Assembly (NCBI RefSeq): GCF_041080625.1
Contig: NZ_CP163518.1
Location: 3,720,001-3,784,000 of the forward strand
Source of the DNA: Streptomyces sp. CG1
GTDB taxonomy: Bacteria > Actinomycetota > Actinomycetes > Streptomycetales > Streptomycetaceae
DNA length: 64,000 nt
Reading direction: 5' to 3'
The translations under genes were made by a program, and so were the position numbers. The notes beneath the pieces are model-generated. The model saw only the letters and a program-made list of their open reading frames with translations. It was not told the DNA's origin and did no database searches. Of this stretch, positions 1-9,875 are shown in pieces. Each line of letters starts with the position of its first letter. Position 1 is the stretch's first letter.

Positions 1-1759
1 GGTGATCCCAGGGCAGGACCTCCTCGTAACCGCGCTCGCGCGTGGTGTACCAGTCGACGTCCACGCCGAAGGGGGCGAGGGCCTTGTCGGCGCAGGCCAT
101 CCAGCGGTCGTAGGAGAAGTGTTCGCGCCAGCCGTCGAAGCGGCCGCCGTCGTCGTACACCGCGCGGATCACCGCCCCGATACGGCGGTCGCCGCGGGAC
201 AGGAGGCCTTCAACGATGCCGGGCTTGCCGTCGTGGTAGCGGAAGCCGATCGAGCGGCCGTACTTCTTGTCGCCACGGATCTTGTCCCGCAGCTTGGCCA
301 GACGCGTGTCCGTCTCCTCCGCCGACAGCTGGGGCGCCCACTGGAACGGGGTGTGGGGCTTCGGGACGAAGCCGCCGATCGAGACCGTGCACCGGATGTC
401 GTTCGAGCCCGAGACCTCGCGGCCCTTCTGGATGACGTGCATCGCCATGTCGGCGATCTGCAGGACGTCGTCGTCGGTCTCGGTCGGCAGACCGCACATG
501 AAGTACAGCTTCACCTGGCGCCAGCCGTTGCCGTAGGCCGTCGCGACGGTGCGGATCAGGTCCTCTTCCGAGACCATCTTGTTGATGACCTTGCGGATGC
601 GCTCGGAGCCGCCCTCCGGGGCGAAGGTGAGACCGGAACGGCGGCCGTTCCTCGTCAGCTCGTTCGCCAGGTCGATGTTGAACGCGTCGACGCGGGTGGA
701 GGGCAGGGACAGGCCGATCTTGTCGTCGGTGTAGCGGTCCGCCAGGCCCTTGGCGATGTCACCGATCTCCGAGTGGTCCGCCGAGGAGAGGGAGAGCAGG
801 CCGACCTCCTCGAAGCCCGTCGCCTTGAGGCCCTTGTCGACCATCTCGCCGATGCCCGTGATCGAGCGCTCACGCACCGGGCGCGTGATCATGCCGGCCT
901 GGCAGAAGCGGCAGCCTCGGGTGCAGCCGCGGAAGATCTCCACCGACATGCGCTCGTGCACCGTCTCGGCCAGGGGGACGAGGGGCTGCTTGGGGTACGG
1001 CCACTCGTCCAGGTCCATGACGGTGTGCTTGCTGACCCGCCACGGGACGCCGCTCTTGTTCGGTACGACGCGGGCGATCCGGCCGTCCTGCAGGTACTCG
1101 ACGTCGTAGAACGCCGGGATGTACACCGCGCCCGTCTTGGCCAGGCGGAACAGGACCTCCTCGCGGCCGCCGGGGCAGCCCTCGGCCTTCCACTCGCGGA
1201 TGATCCGGGTCATGTCGAGCACGGCCTGCTCGCCGTCGCCGATGATCGCCGCGTCGATGAAGTCGGCGATCGGCTCCGGGTTGAACGCCGCGTGGCCGCC
1301 GGCCAGGACGATCGGGTCGTCCAGCCCACGGTCCTTGGACTCCAGGGGGATACCCGCCAGGTCCAGGGCCGTCAGCATGTTCGTGTAGCCCAGCTCCGTG
1401 GAGAAGCTGAGGCCGAACACGTCGAAGGACTTCACCGGGCGGTGGGTGTCGACGGTGAACTGCGGGACGCCGTGCTCACGCATCAGCGCCTCCAGGTCCG
1501 GCCACACGCTGTAGGTGCGCTCGGCGAGGACGCCCTCCTGCTCGTTGAGGACCTCGTAGAGGATCATGACGCCCTGGTTGGGCAGACCCACCTCGTACGC
1601 GTCCGGGTACATGAGCGCCCAGCGGACGTCGCACTCGTCCCAGTCCTTGACGGTGGAGTTGAGCTCTCCGCCCACGTACTGGATCGGCTTCTGCACGTGG
1701 GGGAGCAGAGCTTCGAGCTGCGGAAAAACCGACTCGACAGGCATCTCGCGAACCTTCAT
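1..1759 (-). CDS. TIGR03960-type B12-binding/radical SAM protein (3' end beyond window)
   Basis: The minus-strand frame opens at an ATG at 1757-1759 (MKVREMPVES...) and runs off the left edge, giving about 586 residues of a family usually about 640 long. An N-terminal Rossmann/B12-binding-like half is followed by the radical SAM cluster motif C-T-R-G-C-R-F-C (CxxxCxxC) near 890-930. Radical SAM enzymes bind a 4Fe-4S cluster at this motif and cleave S-adenosylmethionine. In other actinobacteria this gene sits next to a DUF2344 partner and RNase E/G with ribosomal protein genes, all of which would lie beyond the edge here. The substrate is unknown; involvement in RNA or ribosome-linked modification is only inferred from that usual context. 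Confidence 0.88.
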   Translation of the reverse strand, partial: MKVREMPVESVFPQLEALLPHVQKPIQYVGGELNSTVKDWDECDVRWALMYPDAYEVGLPNQGVMILYEVLNEQEGVLAERTYSVWPDLEALMREHGVPQFTVDTHRPVKSFDVFGLSFSTELGYTNMLTALDLAGIPLESKDRGLDDPIVLAGGHAAFNPEPIADFIDAAIIGDGEQAVLDMTRIIREWKAEGCPGGREEVLFRLAKTGAVYIPAFYDVEYLQDGRIARVVPNKSGVPWRVSKHTVMDLDEWPYPKQPLVPLAETVHERMSVEIFRGCTRGCRFCQAGMITRPVRERSITGIGEMVDKGLKATGFEEVGLLSLSSADHSEIGDIAKGLADRYTDDKIGLSLPSTRVDAFNIDLANELTRNGRRSGLTFAPEGGSERIRKVINKMVSEEDLIRTVATAYGNGWRQVKLYFMCGLPTETDDDVLQIADMAMHVIQKGREVSGSNDIRCTVSIGGFVPKPHTPFQWAPQLSAEETDTRLAKLRDKIRGDKKYGRSIGFRYHDGKPGIVEGLLSRGDRRIGAVIRAVYDDGGRFDGWREHFSYDRWMACADKALAPFGVDVDWYTTRERGYEEVLPWDH

Positions 1760-1814
1760 GAGCTGACAGGGGTGACCATCAAGCGTAACCCGCCCGGCGG
1801 TGTCCCCCGTACGC

Positions 1815-3320
1815 TCAGCCGGCCGCCGTGGAACTGATCTCCTTCCACAGTCCGGGCAGCTCGGCCTCCGCCTGCGCCGCCCGTGCCTCCTCACGCCCGT
1901 ACAGCACCCCGTATGTGAACGTGCTCTCCCCCGCCGCGTGTGCCACCGCGGACAGCTCGCACAGGGTCAGCCGGGTCATGACGCTGTCCTGGTGTTCACC
2001 GAGGAGAGTGGTCAGGTTCTTCATGGCCTTGGTCAGGGAGCGGGCCGGTTTGCCGAGGGCGGGGGTGGCCGCCTCGGCCGCGTACCGGGTGCGCTTGGCC
2101 TTCTTGCGGGCCTCGTGCACGGCGACGTCGCGTTCCTCGCCGGGCGGGGCGCCGAGCGCCTGCTCGACCAGGGCGGACAGGGTCGCCAGGTCCTTGTCCA
2201 CGGCCTTGGCGATCACCTTGTCCGGCTGTTTTCCGGCGGCCTTGTGCAGCGGCGGGTCGGCGAGCAAGCCGTCCAGGGTGTCCAGCAGAGTGAGATAGCG
2301 GCGGGAGTCGAGCACGCCGGTCAGATGCGCGTGCGCGCCGCCGTGCCGGGCCTCGGCCCAGGCTGCGAGGCGCTCGTGGACGGGGCCGGTGACCAGGCGG
2401 GGCGGGAGCGTGTCGAGGGCCGCCGTCAGGCGCTCGGCCATCACCTCCTGGTCGCGGTCGATGCCCAGCGCGCCCGCGAGCCACTTCAGCTCGACGCCGA
2501 TGGGGTCGGTGACGGTGCGGTCGAGGACGGAGCGGAAGCTGCGCAGGGTGCTGCGGGCGCGGCGGGTGGCGACTCGCATGCGGTGCACGGAGTCGGGCAC
2601 GTCCCGGCGGACCGCCGGATCCAGCTCGACCAGCACGTCCCGCTGGGCCCGCAGATAGGCGAGCACATGGTCACCGGCCGTCACCGGCGCGGGCTCGCCC
2701 TTCTTACGGCTCCTACGGCGGTGTCCTCCGGTCTGCTCCAGGGCCCGGGCCAGTTTCGACGGCGACTTCGAGCGATGTACGCCCGCCTTGCGCAGCCGTT
2801 TCTCCACCAGGTCGAGGAAGGCGGGGTCGCCGTCGTCGGCCAGTTCCACCTCGATCTCGGTCCACTGGGCGGGCCCTCCCCCACCGCCGAGCCGCTCGGC
2901 GGTCACGGCGTCGACGCTCGCCTCGGCCAGCAGGGCGCCGTCGGCGTCGACCAGATGGCGCACATCGCGGGCGGAGCGCAGCCGGACCAGCGGGATCAGC
3001 TCGGCGTCCCGGACCCGGGAGCGGACGAGGGCGGCGATCTCCTCGGGAATGGTGTCGGAGAGCGGGGCCCGGATCTCGTCGCGCACACCCGGTCCGACCG
3101 GGAACTTCAGATGCCAGCCGGCGTCCGAGCCCCCGGTACGGCGGCGCAGGGTGAGGGCGGCGGCGGCCAGGCGTTCGTCGGCGGTGTCGTAGTAGGTGGC
3201 GTCGAGTTCCATCAGGCCCTTGTCCAGGACGGCCGCCACCCCGCCGACGCCCGTCAGGTCGGGCAGCCCGCTGTCGTCGGACTCGTACTTGCGCTCGATC
3301 TCGCGCTTCGTATCCGCCAT
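1815..3320 (-). CDS. CYTH and CHAD domain protein
   Basis: The product has 501 residues. The N-terminus carries the CYTH signature E-I-E-R-K-Y-E (about residues 7-13) with the expected acidic and basic strand residues through about 200. CYTH enzymes form a triphosphate tunnel that acts on inorganic triphosphate, thiamine triphosphate or similar substrates. After a basic linker (about 210-225), residues 230-495 form the helical CHAD domain, rich in conserved His and Arg (for example V-H-R-M-R-V-A-T-R-R-A-R), which is associated with polyphosphate binding. The combination suggests a polyphosphate or triphosphate-handling cytoplasmic protein. It follows the radical SAM gene on the opposite side of a 55-base gap and reads in the same direction. 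The exact substrate cannot be read from sequence. Confidence 0.88.
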   Translation of the reverse strand: MADTKREIERKYESDDSGLPDLTGVGGVAAVLDKGLMELDATYYDTADERLAAAALTLRRRTGGSDAGWHLKFPVGPGVRDEIRAPLSDTIPEEIAALVRSRVRDAELIPLVRLRSARDVRHLVDADGALLAEASVDAVTAERLGGGGGPAQWTEIEVELADDGDPAFLDLVEKRLRKAGVHRSKSPSKLARALEQTGGHRRRSRKKGEPAPVTAGDHVLAYLRAQRDVLVELDPAVRRDVPDSVHRMRVATRRARSTLRSFRSVLDRTVTDPIGVELKWLAGALGIDRDQEVMAERLTAALDTLPPRLVTGPVHERLAAWAEARHGGAHAHLTGVLDSRRYLTLLDTLDGLLADPPLHKAAGKQPDKVIAKAVDKDLATLSALVEQALGAPPGEERDVAVHEARKKAKRTRYAAEAATPALGKPARSLTKAMKNLTTLLGEHQDSVMTRLTLCELSAVAHAAGESTFTYGVLYGREEARAAQAEAELPGLWKEISSTAAG

Positions 3321-3441
3321 GAACTGAATCTAGTAGGCCGCGGAGCGGCGCGGCAGGGGCCGCCCGGGATGAATGGCAGGAAAATTCCACACATCCACCC
3401 GGTGAACGACCTTCCGAGATCGCGGCCGAGCCGTCGCGGGC

Positions 3442-4638
3442 CTACGCCGACATGGGTCTCTGGACCTTGATCGACTGCAGCAGTCCCACCGCCACCCAGA
3501 CCACGAACATCGACGAGCCGCCGTATGACACGAACGGCAGGGGCAGACCGGTGACCGGCATGATGCCGAGGGTCATGCCGATGTTCTCGAAGGACTGGAA
3601 GGCGAACCAGGCGACGATCCCGGCGGCGACGATCGTCCCGTACAGCTCGGTGGAGTCACGGGCGATCCGGCAGGCGCGCCACAGCACTACGCCCAGCAGG
3701 AAGATGATCAGGCCCGCGCCGACGAAGCCCAGCTCCTCCCCCGCGACAGTGAAGACGAAGTCCGTCTGCTGCTCGGGTACGAACTGGCCGGTGGTCTGCG
3801 AGCCGTGGAAGAGCCCGGCGCCGGTCAGTCCGCCGGAGCCGATGGCGATACGGGCCTGGTTGGTGTTGTAGCCGACGCCCGCCGGGTCCAGGTTCGGGTT
3901 GGCGAACGCGGCGAAGCGGTTGATCTGGTACTGGTCCAGGATGTGCAGCTGCCAGATGGCGAGACAGCCGAGCACTCCGGTGATGAGCAGGCCGAAGATC
4001 CAGCGGTTGGAGGCGCCGGAGGCGAGCAGCACGCCCAGGATGATGGCCACCATGGCCAGGACCGTGCCGAGGTCGGGCATGAGCAGCACGATCAGGATCG
4101 GCACCGCGGCCAGGGCGAGGGACTGCATGACCGTGCGGTGGTCGGGGTGCTGCTTGTCCCCGGCGTCGACCCGGGCCGCCAGTATCATCGCCATGCCCAG
4201 GATGATCGAGATCTTCACGAACTCGGCGGGCTGGAGCGAGAAGCCGCCGCCGAACACGATCCAGTTGCGGCTGCCGTTGATGGTGGCGCCGAGCGGGGTG
4301 AGCACCAGCAGCACCCCGAACAGCGAGATGCCGTAGAGGATCGGCACGGCGTTGCGCAGGGCGCGGTGGCCGAGCCAGAGTGTGCCGATCATCAGGGCGA
4401 AGCCGATGCCGAGGTTCATCAGATGGCGGACCAGGAAGTAGTACTGGTCGCCCTGGTTGATCTCGGTGCGGTTGCGGGTGGCGGAGTACACCAGCAGCGA
4501 GCCCAGCAGCGACAGCACGAGGGCGGCCATCAGCATCGGCCAGTCCAGCCTGCGGGCCAGCGAGTCGCGGGCGAAGAGCCTGGTCAAGCCGGCCCGCTCG
4601 GGGCCGTACCCCGAGACGGAGAAGCTGCTGCCGCTCAT
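3442..4638 (-). CDS. rodA: RodA, peptidoglycan glycosyltransferase of the SEDS family
   Basis: The 398-residue polytopic membrane protein has about ten hydrophobic segments and SEDS-family motifs, including the loop N-G-S-R-N-W-I and the C-terminal G-L-P-L-P-F-V-S-Y-G-G-S-S. SEDS proteins polymerise lipid II glycan strands and pair with a class B penicillin-binding protein. Its ATG overlaps the stop of the upstream pbp2 gene as ATGA, so the pair is translationally coupled, matching a RodA-PBP2 complex. It is the last gene of the mreB-mreC-mreD-pbp2-rodA cluster. In Streptomyces this cluster mainly serves spore wall synthesis, because tip growth depends on DivIVA rather than MreB. Confidence 0.95.
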   Translation of the reverse strand: MSGSSFSVSGYGPERAGLTRLFARDSLARRLDWPMLMAALVLSLLGSLLVYSATRNRTEINQGDQYYFLVRHLMNLGIGFALMIGTLWLGHRALRNAVPILYGISLFGVLLVLTPLGATINGSRNWIVFGGGFSLQPAEFVKISIILGMAMILAARVDAGDKQHPDHRTVMQSLALAAVPILIVLLMPDLGTVLAMVAIILGVLLASGASNRWIFGLLITGVLGCLAIWQLHILDQYQINRFAAFANPNLDPAGVGYNTNQARIAIGSGGLTGAGLFHGSQTTGQFVPEQQTDFVFTVAGEELGFVGAGLIIFLLGVVLWRACRIARDSTELYGTIVAAGIVAWFAFQSFENIGMTLGIMPVTGLPLPFVSYGGSSMFVVWVAVGLLQSIKVQRPMSA

Positions 4639-6884
4639 GAGGGCATCCTCCGGCTTCCCCTCTTGCGAGGGCGCCTGCGGGTGTTGCGGTTGCCCGTGGT
4701 GGGCGACGCCGTGGCGGCGGGCTGCTGGCTGTCGCCGTTGCTGGGATTGTCCTTCTGGGCGGTCTCGGCGTCCTTGGCCGGGTCGCCGCTGACCTTCGGG
4801 GCGTCGATCGTGCCGTCCGTGCGGACCTTCGGCAGGCCCTGCTGTGGCTGGGGCAGCAGCGCCTTCTTGTTGTCGATGGAGCCGTCGCCCTGGACGCCGT
4901 AGAGCGCGCTGTAGATGTTGCGCACGGCCTCACCGGAGGCGCCGGAACCCGTACCGGCCTGGGCGATCGTCATGATCACCGTGTAGTCCTTGGAGTACGA
5001 GGCCAGCCAGGACGTGGTCTGCTTGCCGTAGACCTCCGCCGTACCGGTCTTGCCGTGCAGCGGGATCTTGTTCTGCGGCCAGCCGTTGAACTTCCACGCG
5101 GCCGTACCGCGGGTGATGACGCCCGCGAAGGCGTCGTCCATGCCCTTGAGGGTGGCCTGGCTGACGGGCAGCTTGCGCTGCACCTTGGGCTTGATCTCCT
5201 GGACGGTCTTTCCGTCGGGGCTGACGATCGCCTTGCCGATGGTCGGGAAGTACTCGGTGCCGCCGTTGGCGACGGCGCCGTAGATCATCGCCTCCTGTAT
5301 CGGCGTGACGAGTGTGTCGCCCTGGCCGATGGAGTAGTTGATCTCGTCGCCCTCACGCATCTTGTTGCCTTCGAGGCAGTTCTCGTAGGCGATCTTCTCG
5401 ACGTAGCTGCCGTCCTTCTTGCCGGACTTGCACCAGGCGTCTTTGTTGGCATTCCAGTAGTCCAGCTTCCACTGGCGGTCGGGGACGCGGCCGGTGACCT
5501 CGTTGGGCAGGTCGATGCCGGTCTCCTTGCCGAGGCCGAACTGGTGGGCGGTCTTGAAGAACCAGTCCTTGGGCTGGCCCTTCTTGGGGTTGATGCCGCC
5601 GTCCTTCTTCCACTCGTTGTCGCCGAGGCCGTAGAAGACGGTGTCGCAGGAGACCTCCAGGGCGCGGCCGAGGGAGATCGGGCCGAAGTTCTCGCCCTCG
5701 AAGTTCTTGAAGACCTGGCCGCCGACCGAGTAGGAGCTGGTGCAGGGGTAGCCGCCGTCCCAGGCGTAGCCGGCCTGGACCGCGGCGGCCGTGGAGACCA
5801 CCTTGAACGTCGAACCGGGGGCCGCCTGCCCCTGGATGGCCCGGTTGAGCAGCGGGTAGTCGGAGTCCTTGCCGGTCAGGGACTTGTAGTCCTTGGCGGA
5901 GATGCCGCCCACCCACACATTCGGGTCGTAGGTCGGCTCCGAGGCCATCGCGACGATCCGGCCGGTCTTGGCCTCCATGACGACGACAGCGCCCGAGTCG
6001 GCCTTGAAGTTCTCGCCGGTGTTCTTGTCGAACTGCTGGCGGGCGGTCTTCATCGCCTTGTCCAGCTCATACTCCGAAACGCGCTGCACCCGGGAGTCGA
6101 CGCTGGTGACCAGGTTGGCGCCTGGCTCGGCGGGGTCCGCCTTGGCCTTGCCGATGACCCGGCCGAGGTTGTCGACCTCGTAGCGCGTGACGCCGGCCTT
6201 GCCGCGCAGCTCCTTGTCGTACTCCCGCTCCAGGCCTGAGCGGCCGACCATGTCGGAGCGCAGATAGGGCGACTGGGTGTTCTTGGCCTTCTGGATCTCG
6301 TCGTCGGTGACGGGCGAGAGATAGCCGAGCACCTGAGCGGTGTTGGACTTGCCCGGGCCCGGGTAGCGGCGCACGGCCTCGGGCTGGGCGGTGATGCCGG
6401 GGAAGTCCTCGGAGCGCTCGCGGATCTGCAGGGCCTGCTTCGGGGTGGCCTCGTCGGTGATCGGGATCGGCTGGTACGGCGAGCCGTTCCAGCACGGCTG
6501 GGGGGTCTTGGCGTCGCACAGCCGGACCTTCTGGATGATGTCCTCGGGTTTCACGCCGAGGACGCCGGCCAGCTTGGTGAGGACCGCCTTGCCGTCGTCC
6601 TTCTGCTTGAGCAGGTCGGTGCGGGAGGCGGAGACGACCAGGCGGGTCTCGTTGTCCGCGAGGGGCACGCCGCGGGCGTCCAGGATGTCACCGCGCACGG
6701 CGGGGTCGACGACCTGCTGGACGTGGTTGCCGGACGCCTCCTTCTGGTACTGCGCACCCTCGCGGATCTGCAAGTACCACAAGCGGCCGCCCAGCGTGCC
6801 GAGGAGGGAGAGGACGAGGATCTGGATCACGACGAGCCGGATCTGGACGCGTGGGGTCCGACCGGTCTCGGGGATGTTGGTCAC
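4635..6884 (-). CDS. pbp2: Penicillin-binding protein 2 (class B transpeptidase)
   Basis: The 749-residue protein has one N-terminal membrane anchor (about residues 15-38), a pedestal/dimerisation domain, then the transpeptidase domain. The active-site tetrad S-T-F-K is at residues 358-361. The second motif reads S-C-D (an S-x-D variant of SxN). The third motif K-T-G-T lies in H-G-K-T-G-T-A-E-V. The enzyme cross-links peptidoglycan outside the membrane and is the target of beta-lactams. The C-terminal tail of about 100 residues is low-complexity, rich in Asp, Gln and Pro and ends in a basic stretch, which is typical of actinobacterial PBP2. The stop overlaps the rodA start, and a 167-base gap separates it from mreD. 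Confidence 0.95.
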   Translation of the reverse strand: MTNIPETGRTPRVQIRLVVIQILVLSLLGTLGGRLWYLQIREGAQYQKEASGNHVQQVVDPAVRGDILDARGVPLADNETRLVVSASRTDLLKQKDDGKAVLTKLAGVLGVKPEDIIQKVRLCDAKTPQPCWNGSPYQPIPITDEATPKQALQIRERSEDFPGITAQPEAVRRYPGPGKSNTAQVLGYLSPVTDDEIQKAKNTQSPYLRSDMVGRSGLEREYDKELRGKAGVTRYEVDNLGRVIGKAKADPAEPGANLVTSVDSRVQRVSEYELDKAMKTARQQFDKNTGENFKADSGAVVVMEAKTGRIVAMASEPTYDPNVWVGGISAKDYKSLTGKDSDYPLLNRAIQGQAAPGSTFKVVSTAAAVQAGYAWDGGYPCTSSYSVGGQVFKNFEGENFGPISLGRALEVSCDTVFYGLGDNEWKKDGGINPKKGQPKDWFFKTAHQFGLGKETGIDLPNEVTGRVPDRQWKLDYWNANKDAWCKSGKKDGSYVEKIAYENCLEGNKMREGDEINYSIGQGDTLVTPIQEAMIYGAVANGGTEYFPTIGKAIVSPDGKTVQEIKPKVQRKLPVSQATLKGMDDAFAGVITRGTAAWKFNGWPQNKIPLHGKTGTAEVYGKQTTSWLASYSKDYTVIMTIAQAGTGSGASGEAVRNIYSALYGVQGDGSIDNKKALLPQPQQGLPKVRTDGTIDAPKVSGDPAKDAETAQKDNPSNGDSQQPAATASPTTGNRNTRRRPRKRGSRRMPS

Positions 6885-7051
6885 TGCGGCTGCCTCCCCC
6901 TCTCAGAGCACGGGCGTCTGGGTGCGCGGCGCAGATGTACGAACCGGCCGCGTGCGTACGAATGATGAACGACCAGCCTGTGAGCCCGCGTTCCGGGACA
7001 GCTGACCCGTTCGGGTGAACTGCGCGGGTCCCGCAGGCGCTTGACCGCACT

Positions 7052-7729
7052 TCACAGCCGCTTGACCCCCTTGATCCGGCCGACCCGGGCGGAGCGGGTG
7101 CGGGCCTTGGCCTTCAGCGCGCCGAGACCGCCGCGCTGGCTGCCGATGCGCAGGCCGGTGCCGGAGGAGAGCCAGCCGCTGGAGATGTCGCCGGCCTTGG
7201 CGGCGGGGCCTGCCTCGGCGAGCGGGTCGTTGTCCGCGCGGCGGGCCAGCCACATGATGCCGGGCACCACGAACGGGGCGAGCAGCAGGTCGTACAGGGC
7301 CGCCGAGAACAACAGCCCGGGCAGGCCGACATGGCGGGCGGCGGTGTCGCCGACCAGGGCGCCGACGCACGCGTACAGCAGCGTGGAGCCGATCGCGGCG
7401 GCGACCACGACGGCCATCGGGCCGGTCGCCGACTTCAGACGGCCGGTCTCCGGCTTGATGAGCCCGGCGAAGTAGCCGATGACGCACAGCACGAGGGCGT
7501 AGCGGCCGGCCGCGTGGTCGGCGGGCGGGGCGAGGTCGGCGAGCAGACCGGCGCCGAAACCGACGAGGGCGCCGCCGACATGGCCGTACACCATGGCGAG
7601 GCCCAGGACGGTGAGCAGCAGCAGGTCGGGCACGGCGCCCGGCAGATGCAGGCGGGCCAGGACGCTCACCTGGATCACCAGCGCCACGACGACCAGCGCG
7701 CTGGAAAGCAGGATCCGGTTGAAGCGCAT
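7052..7729 (-). CDS. mreD: Rod shape-determining protein MreD
   Basis: The 225-residue hydrophobic protein has five to six predicted membrane helices from residue 5 to about 165, followed by a basic, disordered C-terminal tail of about 50 residues. MreD is the integral membrane partner of MreC in the elongasome. It begins 12 bases after mreC ends, so the two are surely co-transcribed. Similarity is low in the family, so the call rests on membrane topology plus the invariant gene order mreB-mreC-mreD-pbp2-rodA. The long basic tail is longer than in E. coli MreD and fits the streptomycete form. Confidence 0.9.
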   Translation of the reverse strand: MRFNRILLSSALVVVALVIQVSVLARLHLPGAVPDLLLLTVLGLAMVYGHVGGALVGFGAGLLADLAPPADHAAGRYALVLCVIGYFAGLIKPETGRLKSATGPMAVVVAAAIGSTLLYACVGALVGDTAARHVGLPGLLFSAALYDLLLAPFVVPGIMWLARRADNDPLAEAGPAAKAGDISSGWLSSGTGLRIGSQRGGLGALKAKARTRSARVGRIKGVKRL

Positions 7730-7741
7730 GGGATTCAGCTC

Positions 7742-8680
7742 CTACTGCTGCTGGTTGTTGGCGGAGGCGTCGGCGGACGGGGTCACCGTGACGGTCACCG
7801 TCGGCGTCGGTACCGGCTTGGGCTGGGCCGGCAGGACCTCGTCACGCGGGTCCTTCTTCGGGGCCTGGACGACCACACCGACGATGTCGAGCTTGGTGAA
7901 GCCGACGTACGGGGTGACGTAGATCGTGCGGGTGAGGCCGCCGTTGGACGGGTCGACGCGGGAGACCACACCGACCGGCACGCCCGGCACGAACGGCCGG
8001 TCGGCCTCCGAGCCGAAGGTGACGAGCCGGTCGCCCTTCTTCACCTCCGCCTTGCCGTTGAGCAACTCCACGCGCAGCGGGCGGTCGCCCTGCCCGGAGG
8101 CGAAGCCGAGTTCGTCGCTGCCCTCCATGCGGGTGCCGACGGTGAAGTCGGGGTCGTTGGCGAGCAGCACGGTGGAGGTGTCGGGGCCGACGGTGGTGAC
8201 CCGGCCGACCAGCCCGTCGCCGTTGAGGACGGTCATGTCGCGCCTGATGCCGTCGTTGGCGCCGGCGTCGATGGTGATGGTCCAGGAGAAGCCCTGCGCC
8301 GCTCCTATGGCGATGACCTGGGCGCCCTTGATGCCGTACTGGCCGTCGCCGGCGATCTTCAGCATTCTGTCGAGCTGGTTCAGCCGGCTGCGGTTGCGGT
8401 CGTCGCTGCCGAGCTTCGCCTTGAGGGCTGCGTTCTCCTTCTCCAGTGTGGCGAGCCGGTCATGGCGGCTGTCGGCGTCCCGGATCGCGGAGACGGCGTT
8501 GCCGACCGGGTCGACCGCCGAGGACAGCCCGTTCTCGACCGGGCCGAACACCGCGGCCGCGGCCTGCCGGGCACCGTCGACCGGGGAGTTCCTGCCCCCG
8601 CGGATGTCCACCGTGATCAGCGCGAATGCGATGGCAACCAGCAGGACCAGGAGCAACCGGCTCTCTTTCGTGTCCCTCAC
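7742..8680 (-). CDS. mreC: Rod shape-determining protein MreC
   Basis: I chose the GTG at 8678-8680, giving 312 residues starting V-R-D-T-K-E-S-R-L-L-L, because the single membrane anchor begins directly after it. An in-frame ATG at 8762-8764 would add 28 poorly conserved residues. Order: anchor (about 8-27), coiled coil (about 65-105), then the beta-rich extracellular MreC core, ending in a Pro/Thr/Val-rich tail. MreC links cytoplasmic MreB to the wall-synthesis enzymes outside the membrane. It follows mreB after 163 bases that include a strong hairpin, and precedes mreD by 12 bases. Confidence 0.9.
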   Translation of the reverse strand: MRDTKESRLLLVLLVAIAFALITVDIRGGRNSPVDGARQAAAAVFGPVENGLSSAVDPVGNAVSAIRDADSRHDRLATLEKENAALKAKLGSDDRNRSRLNQLDRMLKIAGDGQYGIKGAQVIAIGAAQGFSWTITIDAGANDGIRRDMTVLNGDGLVGRVTTVGPDTSTVLLANDPDFTVGTRMEGSDELGFASGQGDRPLRVELLNGKAEVKKGDRLVTFGSEADRPFVPGVPVGVVSRVDPSNGGLTRTIYVTPYVGFTKLDIVGVVVQAPKKDPRDEVLPAQPKPVPTPTVTVTVTPSADASANNQQQ

Positions 8681-8793
8681 GTGCGGCGGCCGTGCCCTTC
8701 CTCGATAGGAATTCGGGAGCCCCTTCGCGGGCGCGTTTCGCGATTCGCAACCCGAGGGGCCCATTTGTGGGAGCTTATGCCTCTAATCAACGA

Positions 8794-8829
8794 TCCGCCG
8801 CACGAGAGGAGAACGTCTCGTACGGCGGA
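8794..8829 (-). terminator. Hairpin between mreB and mreC (partial terminator)
   Basis: An inverted repeat with two stem blocks of seven and six pairs separated by one mismatch encloses an 8-base loop, ending 14 bases after the mreB stop. There is no T-run, which is normal for GC-rich actinobacteria. Because mreC lies directly downstream without an obvious new promoter, this is likely an attenuating terminator that makes mreB transcript more abundant than the mreCD-pbp2-rodA tail. Confidence 0.55.
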
Positions 8830-8843
8830 ATGGAAGAGTTACG

Positions 8844-9875
8844 TCATCTGCGCGGCTGGGCGTCCAGAACCTGCTGCAGCGCCTCGAACTCCTCGACGCA
8901 CTTCCCGGAGCCGAGCGCGACACTGTCCAGCGGATCCTCGGCGATGTGGATCGGCATCCCGGTCTCCCGGCGCAGCCGCTCGTCCAGCCCGCGCAGCAGG
9001 GCTCCGCCGCCGGTCAGAACGATTCCTCGGTCCATGATGTCGCCGGACAGCTCCGGCGGGCACTTGTCGAGGGTCGTCTTGACCGCGTCCACGATCGCGT
9101 TGACCGGTTCCTCGATCGCCTTGCGCACCTCGGCGGCCGAGATGACCACGGTCTTCGGCAGTCCGGACACCAGGTCCCGGCCACGGACTTCGGTGTGCTC
9201 GTCGGAGTCGAGGTCGTACGCCGAACCGATCGTGATCTTGATCTGCTCGGCCGTGCGCTCACCCAGCAGGAGGCTGTACTCCTTCTTGATGTACTGGATG
9301 ATCGCGTTGTCCAGTTCATCGCCCGCGACGCGGATGGACTGGGCGGTGACGATGCCGCCGAGCGAGATGACCGCGACCTCCGTGGTGCCGCCGCCGATGT
9401 CCACCACCATGTTGCCCGTGGCCTCGTGGACCGGCAGTCCGGAGCCGATGGCGGCGGCCATGGGCTCCTCGATGATGTGCACCTGGCGGGCGCCGGCCTG
9501 GGAGGACGCCTCGATCACGGCACGGCGCTCGACGCCCGTGATTCCGGAGGGCACACAGACGACGACCCGAGGCCGGGCGAGATAGCGCCGCTTGTGGATC
9601 TTCAGAATGAAGTAGCGGAGCATTCGCTCGGTAATCTCGAAGTCGGCGATCACGCCGTCCTTCAATGGGCGGACGGCGACGATGTTGCCCGGCGTCCGGC
9701 CGATCATCTTCTTGGCTTCGGCACCGACCGCGAGGATCCCACCCGTGTTGGTGTTGATCGCGACGACGGACGGTTCGTTGAGTACGATCCCGCGACCCCT
9801 GACGTACACCAGCGTGTTGGCGGTCCCGAGGTCGACAGCCATGTCACGGCCGATGAACGACATTGAGTTCCCCAT
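8844..9875 (-). CDS. mreB: Rod shape-determining protein MreB (bacterial actin)
   Basis: The 343-residue protein shows all actin-fold nucleotide motifs: phosphate-1 D-L-G-T-A-N-T near residue 15, phosphate-2 V-D-I-G-G-G-T-T-E near 165, and the adenosine motif T-G-G-G-A-L-L near 290. MreB polymerises with ATP beneath the membrane. In Streptomyces it is needed for spore wall thickening rather than hyphal extension. The start is MGNSMSF at 9875; an internal ATG four codons later is equally possible. It is the first gene of the mre cluster, with 301 bases of upstream non-coding DNA likely to hold the main promoters. Confidence 0.97.
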   Translation of the reverse strand: MGNSMSFIGRDMAVDLGTANTLVYVRGRGIVLNEPSVVAINTNTGGILAVGAEAKKMIGRTPGNIVAVRPLKDGVIADFEITERMLRYFILKIHKRRYLARPRVVVCVPSGITGVERRAVIEASSQAGARQVHIIEEPMAAAIGSGLPVHEATGNMVVDIGGGTTEVAVISLGGIVTAQSIRVAGDELDNAIIQYIKKEYSLLLGERTAEQIKITIGSAYDLDSDEHTEVRGRDLVSGLPKTVVISAAEVRKAIEEPVNAIVDAVKTTLDKCPPELSGDIMDRGIVLTGGGALLRGLDERLRRETGMPIHIAEDPLDSVALGSGKCVEEFEALQQVLDAQPRR

